NCBI RefSeq assembly: GCF_963169125.1
Contig: NC_084802.1
Coordinates: forward strand, 18,414,896 to 18,478,895
Direction: 5' to 3'
Source of the DNA: Humulus lupulus
Taxonomy: Eukaryota; Streptophyta; Magnoliopsida; Rosales; Cannabaceae
DNA: 64,000 nt
The translations under genes and the position numbers were made by a program. Under the pieces are notes generated by a model. The model did not search any database and was not told the origin of the DNA. It saw only the letters and a program-made list of their open reading frames with translations. Shown in pieces: positions 1-12,200 of this stretch; the first letter of the stretch is position 1, and each line of letters opens with the position of its first letter.

Positions 1-242
1 TAAAAATGTAACACTAATAGTAAAAAAAAAAAAAAACATGTTACACAATTATTCACTTATTAAATTAATTAACCAAACAATTCTAACAATTAAATAAAAT
101 AATAAACAATCAAATAAAACAAATAATCAACTAAATAGAACAACAACACTTAAATAAAACAATTAATCACACTTAACATTTAAATCAAATAAATCACAAA
201 AATTTAAATAATCTAAAAAAATTTTTTTTTGGTGCACTACAG

Positions 243-512
243 TTATGCTTTGAGAAAATTCTGTTTTGATGATTACTGTGTTTTGCGTCTGAGTTGTTTC
301 ATTGTTATTTAGTTGTGATTTTTTTTAGAGTTTTTCGATTGTGTGTCATTGTTGTAATCTGGTTTATGTTTTCATTGTTATGCTTTGAGAAAATTCTATT
401 TTGATGATTACTGTGTTTCAGGTTTGAGTTGTTTCACTGTTATTTAGCTGTGATTTTGTTTAGAGTTTTTCAATTATGTGTCATTGTTGTAATATGGTTT
501 ATGTTTTTCATT
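243..512. repeat. Tandem duplication of a 135-bp unit
   Basis: Two adjacent copies begin with TTATGCTTTGAGAAAATTCT at 243 and 378. Each continues through a GATGATTACTGTG block, a GAGTTGTTTCA block and a GTGTCATTGTTGTAAT block. The copies differ at a handful of bases. The short ORFs over this stretch are not supported as genes. Confidence 0.8.
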
Positions 513-839
513 GTTATATTCTGGTTCATTTTTTATTCTCGGAGAGTTCCCCTATGCTTTCTTATTTTGATGAGAAATGTTTTTTTACCTTACTTTGTGT
601 ATATAAATCTTGTTTATTGTTTCTGAATAAAATTTTGAACATTTATTTATACTTGTATAAATTTTGTATCTTTGTCTATTCGGTTAGTAATTTTTGGGTA
701 CTTAGTTATTTATTTTGCTAGTTTTTCCATTCTTATAAAAAAATGGGAATTAAATTGGAAATCTATCTGCCTTGTTTGTCATGTTCAAAATATGCATATG
801 TTTTATATTCCAAGTTTCTGAAGATTTTACGACATATGT

Positions 840-2685
840 TGTTGGAAAACTTATACATGATCTTTATTTATTTTCATATATATCTAATATTAAACAAATT
901 AATATGAGATAGCCTAAAATATGTTTCTAAAATTGAATTCAAAGAGAAACAATGAATAGAATACTTACAATGTACGTAGCGGAATTAAAGAGTCATTCCT
1001 TCAGTTTCTCTAACTCTTGTATCCTCTCTGTCACAGAGTATTATCAAGAAACTGAACCATTCTTCTAATTTCTTCACAGTCTTCCAATGTAACCTTAGAA
1101 TCACCTAGACTAGTGTGGGCAATTCTCAACACTTGAGATAGATATAGAGAAAAGAAGAGAAATTAATCAAGAGGTTTAGAAAATGACTTGTGTTTAGAGA
1201 GAATCTAAAACTATTAGAAAATCTGACTTGTGTCTTATCAAACTTATGTTTTGACTTCTCTCTAAGCACTCATTTTATAAACTCAATTAGGCCATTTAAT
1301 TTAATTAAAAAATAAATAAAATAATAGCCATTTTAAAGCCCTAGGTCGAAATTATCATGGGCTTTAGGCCCGTGAAATTTCCCATTTGATTATAAGCCCA
1401 TTGGACTTAAAATCAAGGCCTGTGTTATTTTCTATTGATTTAATTAATTAAATTCTTTATCAAATTAATTATTTATAATTTGAACCTTGATTTAAACTTA
1501 TTTATTAATTTAGATACCAATTTATCTTAATTAATAAATCTGCCATAATTTCTCTTTTCTTCTCTAAATTACATAACTCTGTGAAACTATCCAAAATTTC
1601 ACCTGGTCAACTTTGATAATTCTAATTGATGATTAAATCAATTAATTGAGACTATCTAGATGATTTTATCCAAGGTACAATGGGGACTATCGGCCTATGA
1701 AATCAAGCTCCAATAAGTGATCATAAATCTAACAAATAAATTTACTAACTTATTAATTCCTCGTGACTCCACTATAGACTCGGAATTGCACTCTTGAATA
1801 CATAGAACGCTCTATAACAAATATAGATACGCTATTAATTATCCATTGTTACAACCACAACTGTCACTCAATCCTCTATAGATGGTCTACAATGAGATAG
1901 GACTAAAATACCATTTTACCCTTCATTGTATTTTATCCTTAAAACACTTAGTTCCTTGTAAATGATATTTCAGTAAACTAATTTAATTACTGAAATGAGA
2001 TCTCTATCATTTAACACCTTGAACCAAACTAAAAGGAAACCATCATATCACTTCTTCATCAGAAGCTATAGATGTTCATATCTATGATTAACACTCCCAA
2101 TCAATTATACTACCAAGTTCCCAAGATGTAAGTATGGGCTAGTCCGTAGGGTAAGCTGGTAACGAAAAAGTCAAAGAACTCAAATAATACAATTAGTTAG
2201 AACACTAACCACTCAGAATTGAGATTGAATTAACCTATGGTCAACTAAATGATATGACTAGAATAGATAATAATAGTATGTTTATTTATCTTATCAACTA
2301 TCAATATCGGTCCAGTCCGATGTAACAAATACATCCGATCTTATCTACTTTGCTAATGTTCTAGAAAGAATATAACACTACAATGTGTAAGTAGATCATA
2401 TCGTAGATTAGCAAGTCAGTGTAAATCCTGTGCACGGACTAATCTTAGGACTAACTTATTTTGAACATATAATCGTATTTATATTCCACTGTGATTACGT
2501 CACTATAAATACGATTAGCTATATGCTCGAGATTTAATAGAAGTTTATATTAACCAAATAATCATGAAAATAAAACATGTGAGCAAAGTGATTAACCAAG
2601 TCAAAAAATGATTTCTATTCTTTTATTGATAATAAAATGAGATTACAAAGAATTTGAGTTATAATTAGGGCATAAAACCCCAACA
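840..2685 (-). mobile_element. Solo LTR A (copia-like), minus orientation
   Basis: Read on the minus strand, the element starts TGTTGGGGTTTTATGCCC and ends TTTTCCAACA, so it has TG...CA ends inside a 6-bp inverted repeat. It is flanked by a perfect 5-bp duplication TATGT (835-839 and 2686-2690). No coding region or second LTR copy lies between, so the simplest reading is a solo LTR of about 1.85 kb left by recombination. A poly(A)-signal-like ATCAATAAAAG lies near the 5' end on the minus strand. It sits inside CACTA-1. Confidence 0.82.
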
Positions 2686-2690
2686 TATGT

Positions 2691-3106
2691 CTCATGTTTT
2701 GGACCTACCTCTTGTTTTATATTTGTTTTGAATCTATTTTTTTTTTTTGGATATGTCTTGATTTATATTTTTTTTGGATCTGTCTTGTTTTAATTTTTTG
2801 GGCCTATGATGTTTGAAAATGATTATGATTGTTATATTTGGTGATTATGTGGCTTCTTGTGCCCATATATATATATATGCTGGTATACCAAGTCATGTAA
2901 ATGCCCATAATAATTCATATTATATAAATTTCTGAAATCTTTGTGATGATCAAAGTGGGGATATTTTATTTGTATTAACTTACTATAATGATGTAATATT
3001 GTATTAAGTTTTGAAGAATGACAAGTATAAATATTCAGATTGTACAAAAGTTTGTATATTATCTTAAGTTTATTATTGAATATTTAGTAAGTCTGATAAA
3101 GACATT
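2691..3106. other. AT-rich CACTA-1 interior, no gene seen
   Basis: Positions 2700-2815 contain imperfect T-rich repeats built from GGATCTGTCTTG-like and TTTATATTTTTTTT-like blocks about 25-30 bases apart. The rest is AT-rich without a supported ORF. The minus-strand ORFs here show no recognisable motif. Confidence 0.45.
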
Positions 3107-3413
3107 ATGGAGCGTATTCTTGGATGCTCTTCTACACACTTGAAAGGTTGGGGTAGATCTTTTTCAAGTACAACTTCCACTTCCCAACGCAATCCAACTG
3201 AGTCAAATAAGCCAACATATGAGGAGCCAGCCCAACGCCCTGATGAAGCAAACAAACAACTGAATTGATTCTACAAATGACCAACTAAGTATTGTTCTGG
3301 AAATAATAAGGAAAAACAATATGATGCCACTGCCTCCATCAGATCAATGTTCTGATGCAAATGTCGGAAATTCTCTCGTCCCTTCAATTCTAGAGGAACA
3401 AGATGATTCATAG
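3107..3413 (+). pseudogene. Probable 3' coding tail of a CACTA-1 gene, frame-broken
   Basis: An ATG at 3107 opens a 53-codon frame rich in S, T, N and P that stops at TGA 3266-3268. A neighbouring frame then stays open from there to TAG 3411-3413, giving a hydrophilic tail that includes LPPSDQCSDANV and ends LEEQDDS. The amino-acid texture resembles the low-complexity C-terminus of plant CACTA transposase-type proteins, and it lies just inside the element's terminal repeats. There is no diagnostic domain, so the assignment rests on position and composition. One frameshift or a missed intron would join the two parts. Confidence 0.35.
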
Positions 3414-3539
3414 TTTTTTTTAATGTTTTTAACTCAAATTTGTTTGTCGGAACTTATTTATTATGGACATTTTATCTTTTATGTTTATTTGTTTGAACAT
3501 TTTATAATATATGATTATTTTATTTTATAATAGTTGTTT

Positions 3540-4028
3540 GTTTTTTAATTAATTAAATTAATTTATCATCTATAAATAATTAATTTTAATATTTTCCAAA
3601 TTAATAATTCAATAATACCTACCAATAAATTATATTATTGCCTACACATATTTAAGTGTAGGTAAATGTCAGAACCTAATACACTGCCACGTGGCCCAAT
3701 AAGCTAATGTCACATGCCACACCATCTGCCACGTCACCTGCCACGGTGGAAGACACATCATTCTCCTTGTCAACTTTCCTTATACATAATTTCCCCACGT
3801 ATGATGCCACGCCAAACATTAGGTCAATGAAGTTGACTCATTTTTTGTGGGGTCCACATGATTTTTACCTACCAATATACTAATCGCAGGTAATAATACA
3901 TTTCTCGACTAACTATTACCTACCAATAGGTTATTGGTGAAAATTGGTAGGTAAAGGAATTTACCTACCAATGCACCATTTTTACCCAAAAATAAAGTAG
4001 GTAGGTAAATGTCGAATTTCTTGTAGTG
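3540..4028. repeat. CACTA-1 subterminal repeats and terminal inverted repeat
   Basis: The motif GGTAGGTAA or its complement TTACCTACC recurs at least eight times, often as the hybrid ACCTACCAAT. The terminal 12 bases at 4017-4028 complement CACTACAAGAAA. Dense subterminal repeats next to such a terminus are typical of En/Spm elements, where transposase binds them. Confidence 0.7.
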
Positions 4029-4630
4029 TAAAATTACGATTTTACTCTTTTAGCTATGTCTTGTTCCTAGAGTACCATTGACAATAAGTTTGCGACGTGA
4101 GCTCTCATAACCTTTTCAGTTCCAAAAGTCAACCCAATAGGGAACCATTATTCAGTCTATAAGAAGGTATAGATTCAATATCTGCTAAACTATGTCCCCA
4201 GCCATATATATCATTGAGTCCCCAAAACAATTGTTCTTAGCCTGATCATTTTGACAAACCTTAACGCATGAATCAAAGGATCAAATGAAATATATAGGAG
4301 TTCATAGCAACCTCAGGATTAAGATCATCGGGTATATGATAATCGTTTGATGTGTTTGATCAATACTATGAAACGGTGTTTAAACAAGTATTAACAAATC
4401 ACATATGGTCCAGTTCTATATATCACTATATATAAAGTACCTTCACTAAAGTGTCTTACTACACTAGTGACCCAGATCTAGGTCACTTGTATTCATAATA
4501 CTAGCGAACCGTACTAGCAGTAATTCATCTAAAGATTCCATAACTTTATTTTACTACGAACTATTTTAAGATTATTATCTTAATCTCGATCCTCTCAAAC
4601 CAATATGAGATTAAGACCACATAGATAAAT
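4029..4630 (-). mobile_element. SIRE-like copia LTR H, 3' portion (left piece)
   Basis: This piece and 39488-39632 form one LTR in minus orientation, split by the nest 4631-39487. The right piece gives the characteristic start TGTTGGGAATAGTGCCCT. The left piece would end near 4027 as ...TTTTACA, so the CACTA-1 end and the LTR end overlap or abut. The inserted family-B LTR is flanked by TAAAT (4626-4630) and TAAAC (39488-39492). Such LTRs are common for SIRE/Maximus-type copia elements in dicots. No gene is present. Confidence 0.68.
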
Positions 4631-5470
4631 TGTAGTGTCTCAGAATTTTACGTAGCTAGATAGTAGTAGTTGTTAGTAATAACTTGTATTATTTTAGTTT
4701 TCGTGGATATTGGTTCAAGCTGGGATATTTTTTTGGAAACCCATAGAAATAGTTATGGATTTTATAAGTTTAACCTATAGTTTAGAAATATTAATTATAA
4801 CATAAGGTTTGATTAATATAGCTGGTCTTAGAAATATTATTTATTATATCCTAAGGTTTAGTTAGAATAATTAAGAGCATGAAACTTGTCACAAACATGT
4901 TTATTTAAGGATTTTAGATGAATTAATTAATAATGGATGAATCTAGAAGCTCTAGAACCTTCCAGCAGCTGTTAGGATTACATTTTACTAAGTCAAAGTT
5001 GTTTTAACAAACTTCAAATATGTTGAAAGTGTGAAAAAACATGTTTAAAATATCTGTGTATGTTGATATATCGCAGCTATAGGGGTTGATATGTCGTCTA
5101 CAGAAGATACAAAAAACATGTTGACTTCGCACGAACGAAACCATGAAGGCTCGGGGCATAGGCTTAGGCAATATATAGCCTAGGGTAGGGCGATATATCG
5201 GCCCTTGGGTTGGTTTTTTTAGACATCATGGAATTCGAGCTAGAAACAACCCTCAAACACTTGGACTTGCTCTTGAACGTTTTGACCGAGTTCCGGGCAT
5301 CTATTGAAACAAAAATTCAAATCTTTTCAATTTATATTCATTTTAAAAGGAGTTAGTTTCACTCCTTGAACTCTATAATTAGGACCTAGTACTCAGCCAT
5401 TTCATTCATCATTCAAGCATTCTTCAGAGCCTCCAAGTTGCTAAGTTTATTCTAGAGAGAAAACACGAGG
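4631..5470 (+). mobile_element. Gypsy-type LTR of family B, 5' portion (left piece)
   Basis: It begins TGTAGTGTCTCAGAATTTTA, which aligns with the solo LTR starting TGTAGAGTCCAAGAACTTTA at 22886. A degraded copy of the family's palindromic patch (GATATATCGC forms) lies at about 5060-5205. The LTR is interrupted at 5470 by element C and resumes at 38341. The outer flanks TAAAT/TAAAC match at four of five bases, implying an older insertion. Joined length is about 2 kb, close to the 1915 and 1955 bp of the other two B copies. Confidence 0.75.
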
Positions 5471-7362
5471 TGTAACGACCCAAAATTGCTAATAAGGCTT
5501 AAGGGCCTTAATTAGTGTGTTGGGAGGGCATAATTGGTATTTATGTGAATAAATGATTAAATGCATGATTATGTGGCATGCATGATTATATGAGTATATG
5601 GATATGATTAGATGCATGTTTATGAGTATTAAATATGCATGTGGGCCCTGTCTTGTTTATAAGGGCATGTTTGTAATTTTGGCCCGCTGAGGGCATAAAT
5701 GCAATTATATGTGATAAATTGTTGAGACCACATTATTATGTGGATATATTTGCAGTTTGTGTCTCAAGGTGATCCTAGTGAGCGGTTTAGCGAAATAGTC
5801 ACGGTGGGGATTTATACCCGGCTCGGGCGAGCCTGGGGTATTTCTGGGAACTTGGGAAATATATTAGAGATTATTAGGCATTGGGGAAAATAATTGGTGA
5901 TTAATTAGATGACGGGAATTAAGTGGTAAATTTTAGGGACACTCGAGGAATTAGCGGGAATTGAGAACAAATGACCAAAATGCCCCTAGAATGACTACAA
6001 GTCTTGATTTAAATGGGACGGTAAAAGAGTCTTTTTCCTATTAAGAGATATACTTGTTATATCTGATGTCTTTAGTGGAAGTTGTAGAAAAATTATAGAA
6101 TCAGAAGGAAAGAAGAGGAAAGGAAGAAAACAAAGCATAAAAGTCTACCTCTTTCTCCTCCAATCGGTTTGCCCATGCCTCACCATTTCTTGTGGTTTTT
6201 AGAGCTGGAAACTCAGGGGAAAGTCTAGGAAAGGTCTTAGGACTCTAATCCTTGGAGTGGCTAGAAGTTCAGCAGGATTTAGCTCAAGTTAAGGTAAGGT
6301 TTAAGTTTTCTAAATTTGAAGAGGTTGATTTTGACTTTTAGTTTTGGATGAAAATCAAACGGCTTGAGATTGGGGAGTTGATGATATAAGGGCTGGAAGG
6401 GCATAGAAACAACCTATGGTCAGATTCTCTCAGTTAAGGTAACCAATTCTCACCTTAAGGATATGGGTTTCTGGTATTCTGATGGTGTTCTTGAGTTCTT
6501 GAGCTCAAGGGTGATTTCTAGGTTTAATGATGATTTCGGCTGAGCTTTTGATGTTGATGGGTTATTTTGGTTGAGTTATAGTGGGTTGTAAGGTCAATTT
6601 TGAGGTTGGATAAGTTTTGGAGTGGTTTGGTAGAGCTTTGGCTAAGGGAAGTTCGAAGGAAAACCCAGAAAGCTCATGCATGCAATTTGTAGCGCTAGCC
6701 TTGGAGCGCTACAACGCTAGGCTTCATTTCCTGGGGGGTTTTGTCTCTGTTTGTAGCGATGTAGCACCCTCCTTAGGGCGCTGTAGCGCTACCCTGCCTC
6801 CAGAAGTGGATTTAGGGTTTTGCTTGGGGGCTCGGGGGGTCGATTCCACCACCCCGTTTGGTGGAATTGGGCTTCCCGAGAGCTTGGGATTGGCTCCAGA
6901 GTTGAATTTGAAATTGAATGTTAATGAGGATTCTATTTTACAGTTGTGACTAGGTGTACGCTAGGTCTCGGATGGGATCGTGCTCGAGGGTCATCTTATT
7001 TAGCCGAGGCACTCAGAATTAAAGGTAAGAAAAATGCACCCGGTTATGTGGTTATGTTGGGACAAAGAGTTCCCTATATTTTTATGTGACATTATAAGAT
7101 GGTATTATGCCATGGGGACATGTGATAAACGGCCTAAGAGTGCCGAAATCAATATTTGCGCATAGGACGCGGCTCAGCCATTGGTAGCTGAGGTTAATCA
7201 AATAATCATTGAGCTTGGCCTAAGCGAGCCAGAGTCAGTGGGTTGAACTCTGGGCTTGGCATAAGTGAGCCAAAGATAATGACTTATACAAAGGGTGCGG
7301 CCTAAGGGAGTCGACCCTAGATATTGTGTGATATGTTAATTGATGTTAATCTGATGAGAATT

Positions 7363-8889
7363 GGGAGCCTCTCATGAGAATTGAGAGTATTCTCAAGAAC
7401 GTCCATGAATGGAAAGTGAACATGACCATTAACGGTGCAAAGCGAGACATAGAGGTCTCAAGTGAACATCGCAAAGGTGTGTATGTTATCACCGATTTGT
7501 TATAATGAAAAGATGGTTCAATGCCTAGTGCAACCAAATTTGTCAACAAATTTTGTGTTAATTACACTATAGTAAAGTTCAAGTTGAAAAACACTTTGCT
7601 TTATGCACTAATGCAATGACTCCTATAAGAGAGAGTTCTTATTTAATCAAGTGGGGGATATGTTATATTTTAAAATATAATGATTGATTAAATAAGTGTT
7701 ACGATAGATAACTATTTAATCTAGTGGGGGAATGTAATATTATTTATAATATTATATTATATTATAATATAATATTTTAGATTAAATAAATGTCACAAAG
7801 AGTGTCACATATTGTAACATATAATCGAAAGTTACAATATTTAGATATATCCAAATATGTAACATTTTTGGTGTTACAAATTTGTAACTTCCAAATATCA
7901 CCTATTATTGTGTAGATTTGTTGTTACACAATATTGAGATGAATTTCTTAACGCCACGGATATGAGAAATGGCTGATAGAGATGTGACTTTAACTCCCAT
8001 ATTGTGTATGGAAGTTACAAAATCAATTGGGAATAAATTTGGAACGTTTTTTGAAAATTTGAAAATTGGTTGCTAGAAAAGGCCTAGGGTCGCAGTGCCT
8101 GATTGTCAGGCTGCGACCCAAGAGGAAGAAACGCTCTGAGGGTCGCGGCGCCTGTTTGTCAGGCCGCGGCCCAAGTGGCTAGCAACATATTCCAATTTTC
8201 AGTTTTATCCAATTTTGAACGTTTCCAACAACCAAATAACTCCCAAATCTCTATTTTAATTCCATAAAACATCCAATTAATCATTGGTAATAGCCATGGG
8301 GGTTGGTGGAATTTGAAATTCAAAGGGTGTCTCAAAACTCTATAAATATGAGCCTAATGCTCATTTGTAAGACACAACATTTCTATCCATTAGAGCACTT
8401 GACTAGAAACAACTTGAGGCTTGATAATTCCATAAAGCTTTTCCAATATCTGAGAGAGATCTCGTAGTGCTTAAGTTAGGGGGAAATAAGCTTTTGGACA
8501 AAGGTTTTAAACCTTGTTCAAGTTGGTGATCCCCAACACTCTTCACTTAGGTTGTGTAAGTGAGAGTTTCCTTTGTTTTGTTCTTTCAATTTCTTCTATT
8601 GCTTTTCTTCTTATTTCTCTTGTTCTATTTACTTGTAATTTTGTTTAGAGTTGTAATCTTCTTTTCTTTTGTTTCAAACACTTTTACTTTACTTTTAATC
8701 TTTTTCTTAGAGTTGTAATTTTCATTATTCCATTCTTTTTCTCTTCTTCTTCTTCTTCTTTTGCTTATTTGTACTTTCAGTTATAGAGTTGTAACCTTAT
8801 TTATTCAACCTATATTTATTTGTAATATATTGCCTAGAGTTGTAATATTCTTACCTATTTCCATTGAGGCAATACATATTTTCCTAACA
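7363..8889 (+). mobile_element. Copia fragment D: 3' spacer plus LTR (7733-8889)
   Basis: From about 7363 the sequence matches the 3' untranslated spacer of copia element E (CTCTCATGAGAATTG and onward). From 7733 it matches E's LTR, ending TTTTCCTAACA at 8889. A TATAAATAT box is at 8341. The rest of the copia element and part of the host LTR are missing, with no target duplication, so this is a deletion product rather than a clean solo LTR. Confidence 0.75.
8087..8172. repeat. Two GC-rich hairpins in the copia D LTR
   Basis: Two 33-base hairpins begin at 8087 and 8140. The first has a perfect 9-bp outer stem GGGTCGCAG/CTGCGACCC plus an inner CCTGA/TCAGG stem. The second has GGGTCGCGG facing CCGCGGCCC with an inner CCTG/CAGG. 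They stand out from an AT-rich LTR. The corresponding patch in element E has a different GC-rich sequence. Confidence 0.8.
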
Positions 8890-9287
8890 ATGGGTGCTTC
8901 GTGGTGCATGTAAAGGCAAGGGTTTGGTGGTTCAGCCATGAGTTGGAGAGCTCTAGGGGTAAGGTGTACATTGTCAGCTGCTTGGCCACCACGGTCGAGG
9001 GTTTGTACAGGGACGGAAACCTAAAATGTATATTTTTCCATTAGAGTGGCCATGGTTATTTATAACTTTTGGAATTTTTGTAAACTTGTCTTTTAAACCG
9101 TGCTTTGGGATCCCATGTACTAAACTATCATTTTATATGAAAATTATCTGTTTATGGCTAAAACCTTTTAAGCTTTACCTAATTACGACTTTAGGACCAC
9201 GTTTTCAACTATATGACTTGATTAGTAATTATTGCACCTTTAAAATCACACAGTGTAACAATCTTGACTATCCAGGGCGTTACAACT

Positions 9288-9299
9288 TGGTATCAGAGC
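9288..9299 (+). other. Primer-binding site (tRNA-Met type) of element C
   Basis: TGGTATCAGAGC follows the 5' LTR after three bases. This 12-mer complements the 3' end of plant initiator tRNA-Met and is the standard PBS of many plant LTR retrotransposons. Confidence 0.92.
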
Positions 9300-12200
9300 G
9301 GTCTTAGTTTAAGGGTTCCTGAAGACTGGCTGGACATGTACACTTGCCGCTAAAGACAAGCTCGACTCAGGGTTTCGTAATTGAATATATGAGATTATAT
9401 GCTTAAGTGTTTGAATAGAATATGAATGCATTAATTTATATGATTAATAAGGAGCATGAGATTTTGATAGGGCCTGGCCCTTGACTGCTGTGTGGTGATA
9501 TTGAGGCGTGCTTATTAGAATTGCTATTGCATGTGGATAAATGTTTGGATAATGGTTTGTATATTGATTACATGTGGTTAATTGTCTAAATTGAATTTAA
9601 ATGCTTAATCTGTTTATCAGTATATGGAAAGCTTGATGAACATGATTACATTAAGTAACAATAAGTTTGTTAGCTAATGCATAGTAGCGTAGATTAGTGT
9701 TTGTTATGCTTTATGTGTATGGTCATTGTGATTGTTTGGACCTGCCCGTGGGATGGTTCTGGATATGAACATCAGGGTTGAGGGGTTTAGTCAGTGATGG
9801 CAGATGAATTCAGATTGTTTGTGCTCAGAATGGTTAAGTGAACCTGGTAATGTTATAGCGGGGGTTGCAGATGATAGTGAGGGTTGGAATCCTCCATCTG
9901 CCCCTGAAAGTCACAATAGATGTGTTCTGGTGTGTGAGTAAGCTGTGAGGTTTGAAAGAGGAGACTAGTGTAATGACCCAACTACTCTAGACTTTTGGAC
10001 CATAACGAAAACTATACATACTAATCCTTAATAAAACTTACAAGTGAAAATACCATAACTTTATTAAGAAACTTGTAAAAATAAGAGTTAAATTTACATA
10101 AAATTTAGGTTAGGATATGGGATCCCATTGTTTTAAAAACAGAACAAAACATAATTTAAAATAAAAAGGGATTACATAACAAGTGCGGAAAAATACATGT
10201 AAAACCATAAAAACAAGACTACATCCTCGAATCGTAACGCTCGGCTCTTGAATCCATTCGACCTCAATACACATTCTCCAAGCTTCAAGAACCTTTCCCG
10301 CCACTAAGACTATTTTCCTGCACATATAAACAAAAAGGAGTGAGCCTAATGCCCAGCAAGGAAAATTCTAACACATAGATCATATACATAAATTTCATAA
10401 GAAACATAAAAACATAACATAACACTTATATCATACACATACTATAATGACCATTATTACTTGGGGTCCCATAGACTAAACAAGTCATATGCCCATTAGA
10501 TTAGTGGGGTCCTACTAGCTAAGCAGGTCATATGCCCATAATCTATTTGGGGTCCTACTAGCTAAGCAGGTCATATGCCCATAATCTATTTGGGGCTTGT
10601 TAGTCATATGGGTCATATGCCCAAGCCTACAAACATACATATCATAACATATTTCATAACATAAAAACCATGAGATAACATATAAAACATATAACATATG
10701 TATTCTATCCTATTTTCCTTACCAAAATACCGGGATATGAGGACAGAGTTGGGACTTTGGAACACTCCTAAGAACCATTTGAAAAAGAGTGAGTATAGTG
10801 AAGAAGAGAAATGAAAGGAATGGAAGGACTAAACCATTGAGAAAATACTTACCAAAAACTTATGTGCAAGTTCTTAGATTTCCTAACCAAAATAAAGATT
10901 AAGGTTAGAAGGCTAAGTAGAAGACTATGAGAACTTAAAATAAAATAATACCAATGAATTAAGGTGTGGAAATACCTTGAAGACTTGTAAGACCAATCTA
11001 AACCTCGAACCGAAATACTATAAAATCTTACTTCCCCAAGTGTTTGATAAGCTTATGATGATCAAGCTTATGATTCCCAACCCAAGTGTTTACACTCTCA
11101 CACTCACCTAGCAACTTGCAGCCTCTGGATTTAGAGCAAAAGATGAATAATGGTTGGGTACTAGGTCCAATTTATAGAGTTTAGGAATGAAAGGATCTTA
11201 ATTTAACTTGAATAAAAATAATGGCTTTTTAATTGAAAATAATTTGAATTATCGTTCAGCAGAGGCTGAAGACTCGTTCAGAAAGGTGCTGGACTTATCA
11301 AGAGGTTGAAGGTTTGAATGGGAAACGATTTTGAAAACATTCAAAATATGCTGAAGGAGGCGATATATCGCCCCCTATAGGCGATATATCGCCTGGACCA
11401 TTATGCCCGAGGCAAACGTGCATCGTTTCGTGTTTTCCGTATCTACGTGTTGCGATATATCGCCCCCTATAGCTGCGATATATCGGCATACGCTGATTAT
11501 TTAAACACGAAATTACACATTTTTAGCTTAATTTGAATTAAGTAAACAGCCTTGACTAAGCCCTTAAACATTTTCAAAGCTGCTGACTAACCTTAGAGTA
11601 TTCAAATTTTAACTTAATAAATTAAATCCTCAAAATACTTAATCATTAATAACCCATACATAACATGTGCTAAAATCCCATTGGTTCTTATCTAAACCTT
11701 ATAGTATAATAAATATTATCCTCAATATCAGTCATATTAATCAAACCTTAGGTTAAAATTAATATTCTTAAACTATAGATTAAACTTAGAAAATCTACAA
11801 GTACTACTATGAGTGTCCAAATAAATCCTGGTCTGAACCAAAAATCCATAGTTATAAAGATAATAATATTACTACTATTATACTACTATCTAACTTAGCT
11901 ATGTAAAGTTCTTGGACTCTACAACTAGATGGGTAGAACAGCGAGTTTTTCTGGGGAAATAACTGCTTTGTATAGTGTAACAGCAGGGGCACCAGTGTTG
12001 GTTGACTTAAAGGTATAGATAACAAGAGTGCTATATGGAAGGCTTTAGAGGCATTACTCCCTGGTCATGAGGAAGTTTTGGATGTGCCCAGAAATTGATT
12101 AGAGGATGAGCATAGCTAATCCCATCCTTGATTACATGAAGGTGATAGGTCGTGACAGAATGGTGGCGCTAAGTGGTTGTGGCAGAAGATGCCCGAAAGT

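Larger units (their letters stand above)
1..4028 (+). mobile_element. CACTA-1, right-hand part of a CACTA transposon
   Basis: The stretch ends at 4017-4028 with TTTCTTGTAGTG, the reverse complement of the classical plant CACTA terminus CACTACAAGAAA. The last 500 bases are crowded with GGTAGGTAAA-type motifs in both orientations, as expected of subterminal transposase-binding repeats. Inside lie a solo LTR (840-2685) and a coding-like tail (3107-3413). I found no convincing left terminus, so the element probably continues beyond the window. The base after the terminus, TAA, could be one copy of the 3-bp target duplication. Positions 1-242 and 513-834 are AT-rich and show no gene. Confidence 0.6.
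5471..9284 (+). mobile_element. 5' LTR of non-autonomous LTR element C
   Basis: It starts TGTAACGACCCAAAATTGCT and ends GGGCGTTACA, followed three bases later by a tRNA-Met-type primer-binding site. The same sequence starts again at 15693 as the 3' LTR. About three differences occur in the first 60 bases, so the pair is not recent. A copia fragment (7363-8889) interrupts it. At 6690-6800 is a GC-rich patch with repeated GTAGCGCTA palindromes. The ORF at 6617-6949 overlaps this patch and has no recognisable motif. The flank CGAGG (5466-5470) pairs with CTAGG (38341-38345). Confidence 0.85.

Noticed and set aside
228..260. CACTACAG at 235 as the left end of CACTA-1
   Set aside because: Only the first seven bases fit; the next bases do not match the right terminus and the preceding triplet GTG does not match TAA after 4028.
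6617..6949. 110-codon ORF in the element C 5' LTR
   Set aside because: It covers the GC-rich palindromic patch, is broken in the 3' LTR copy and has no motif.
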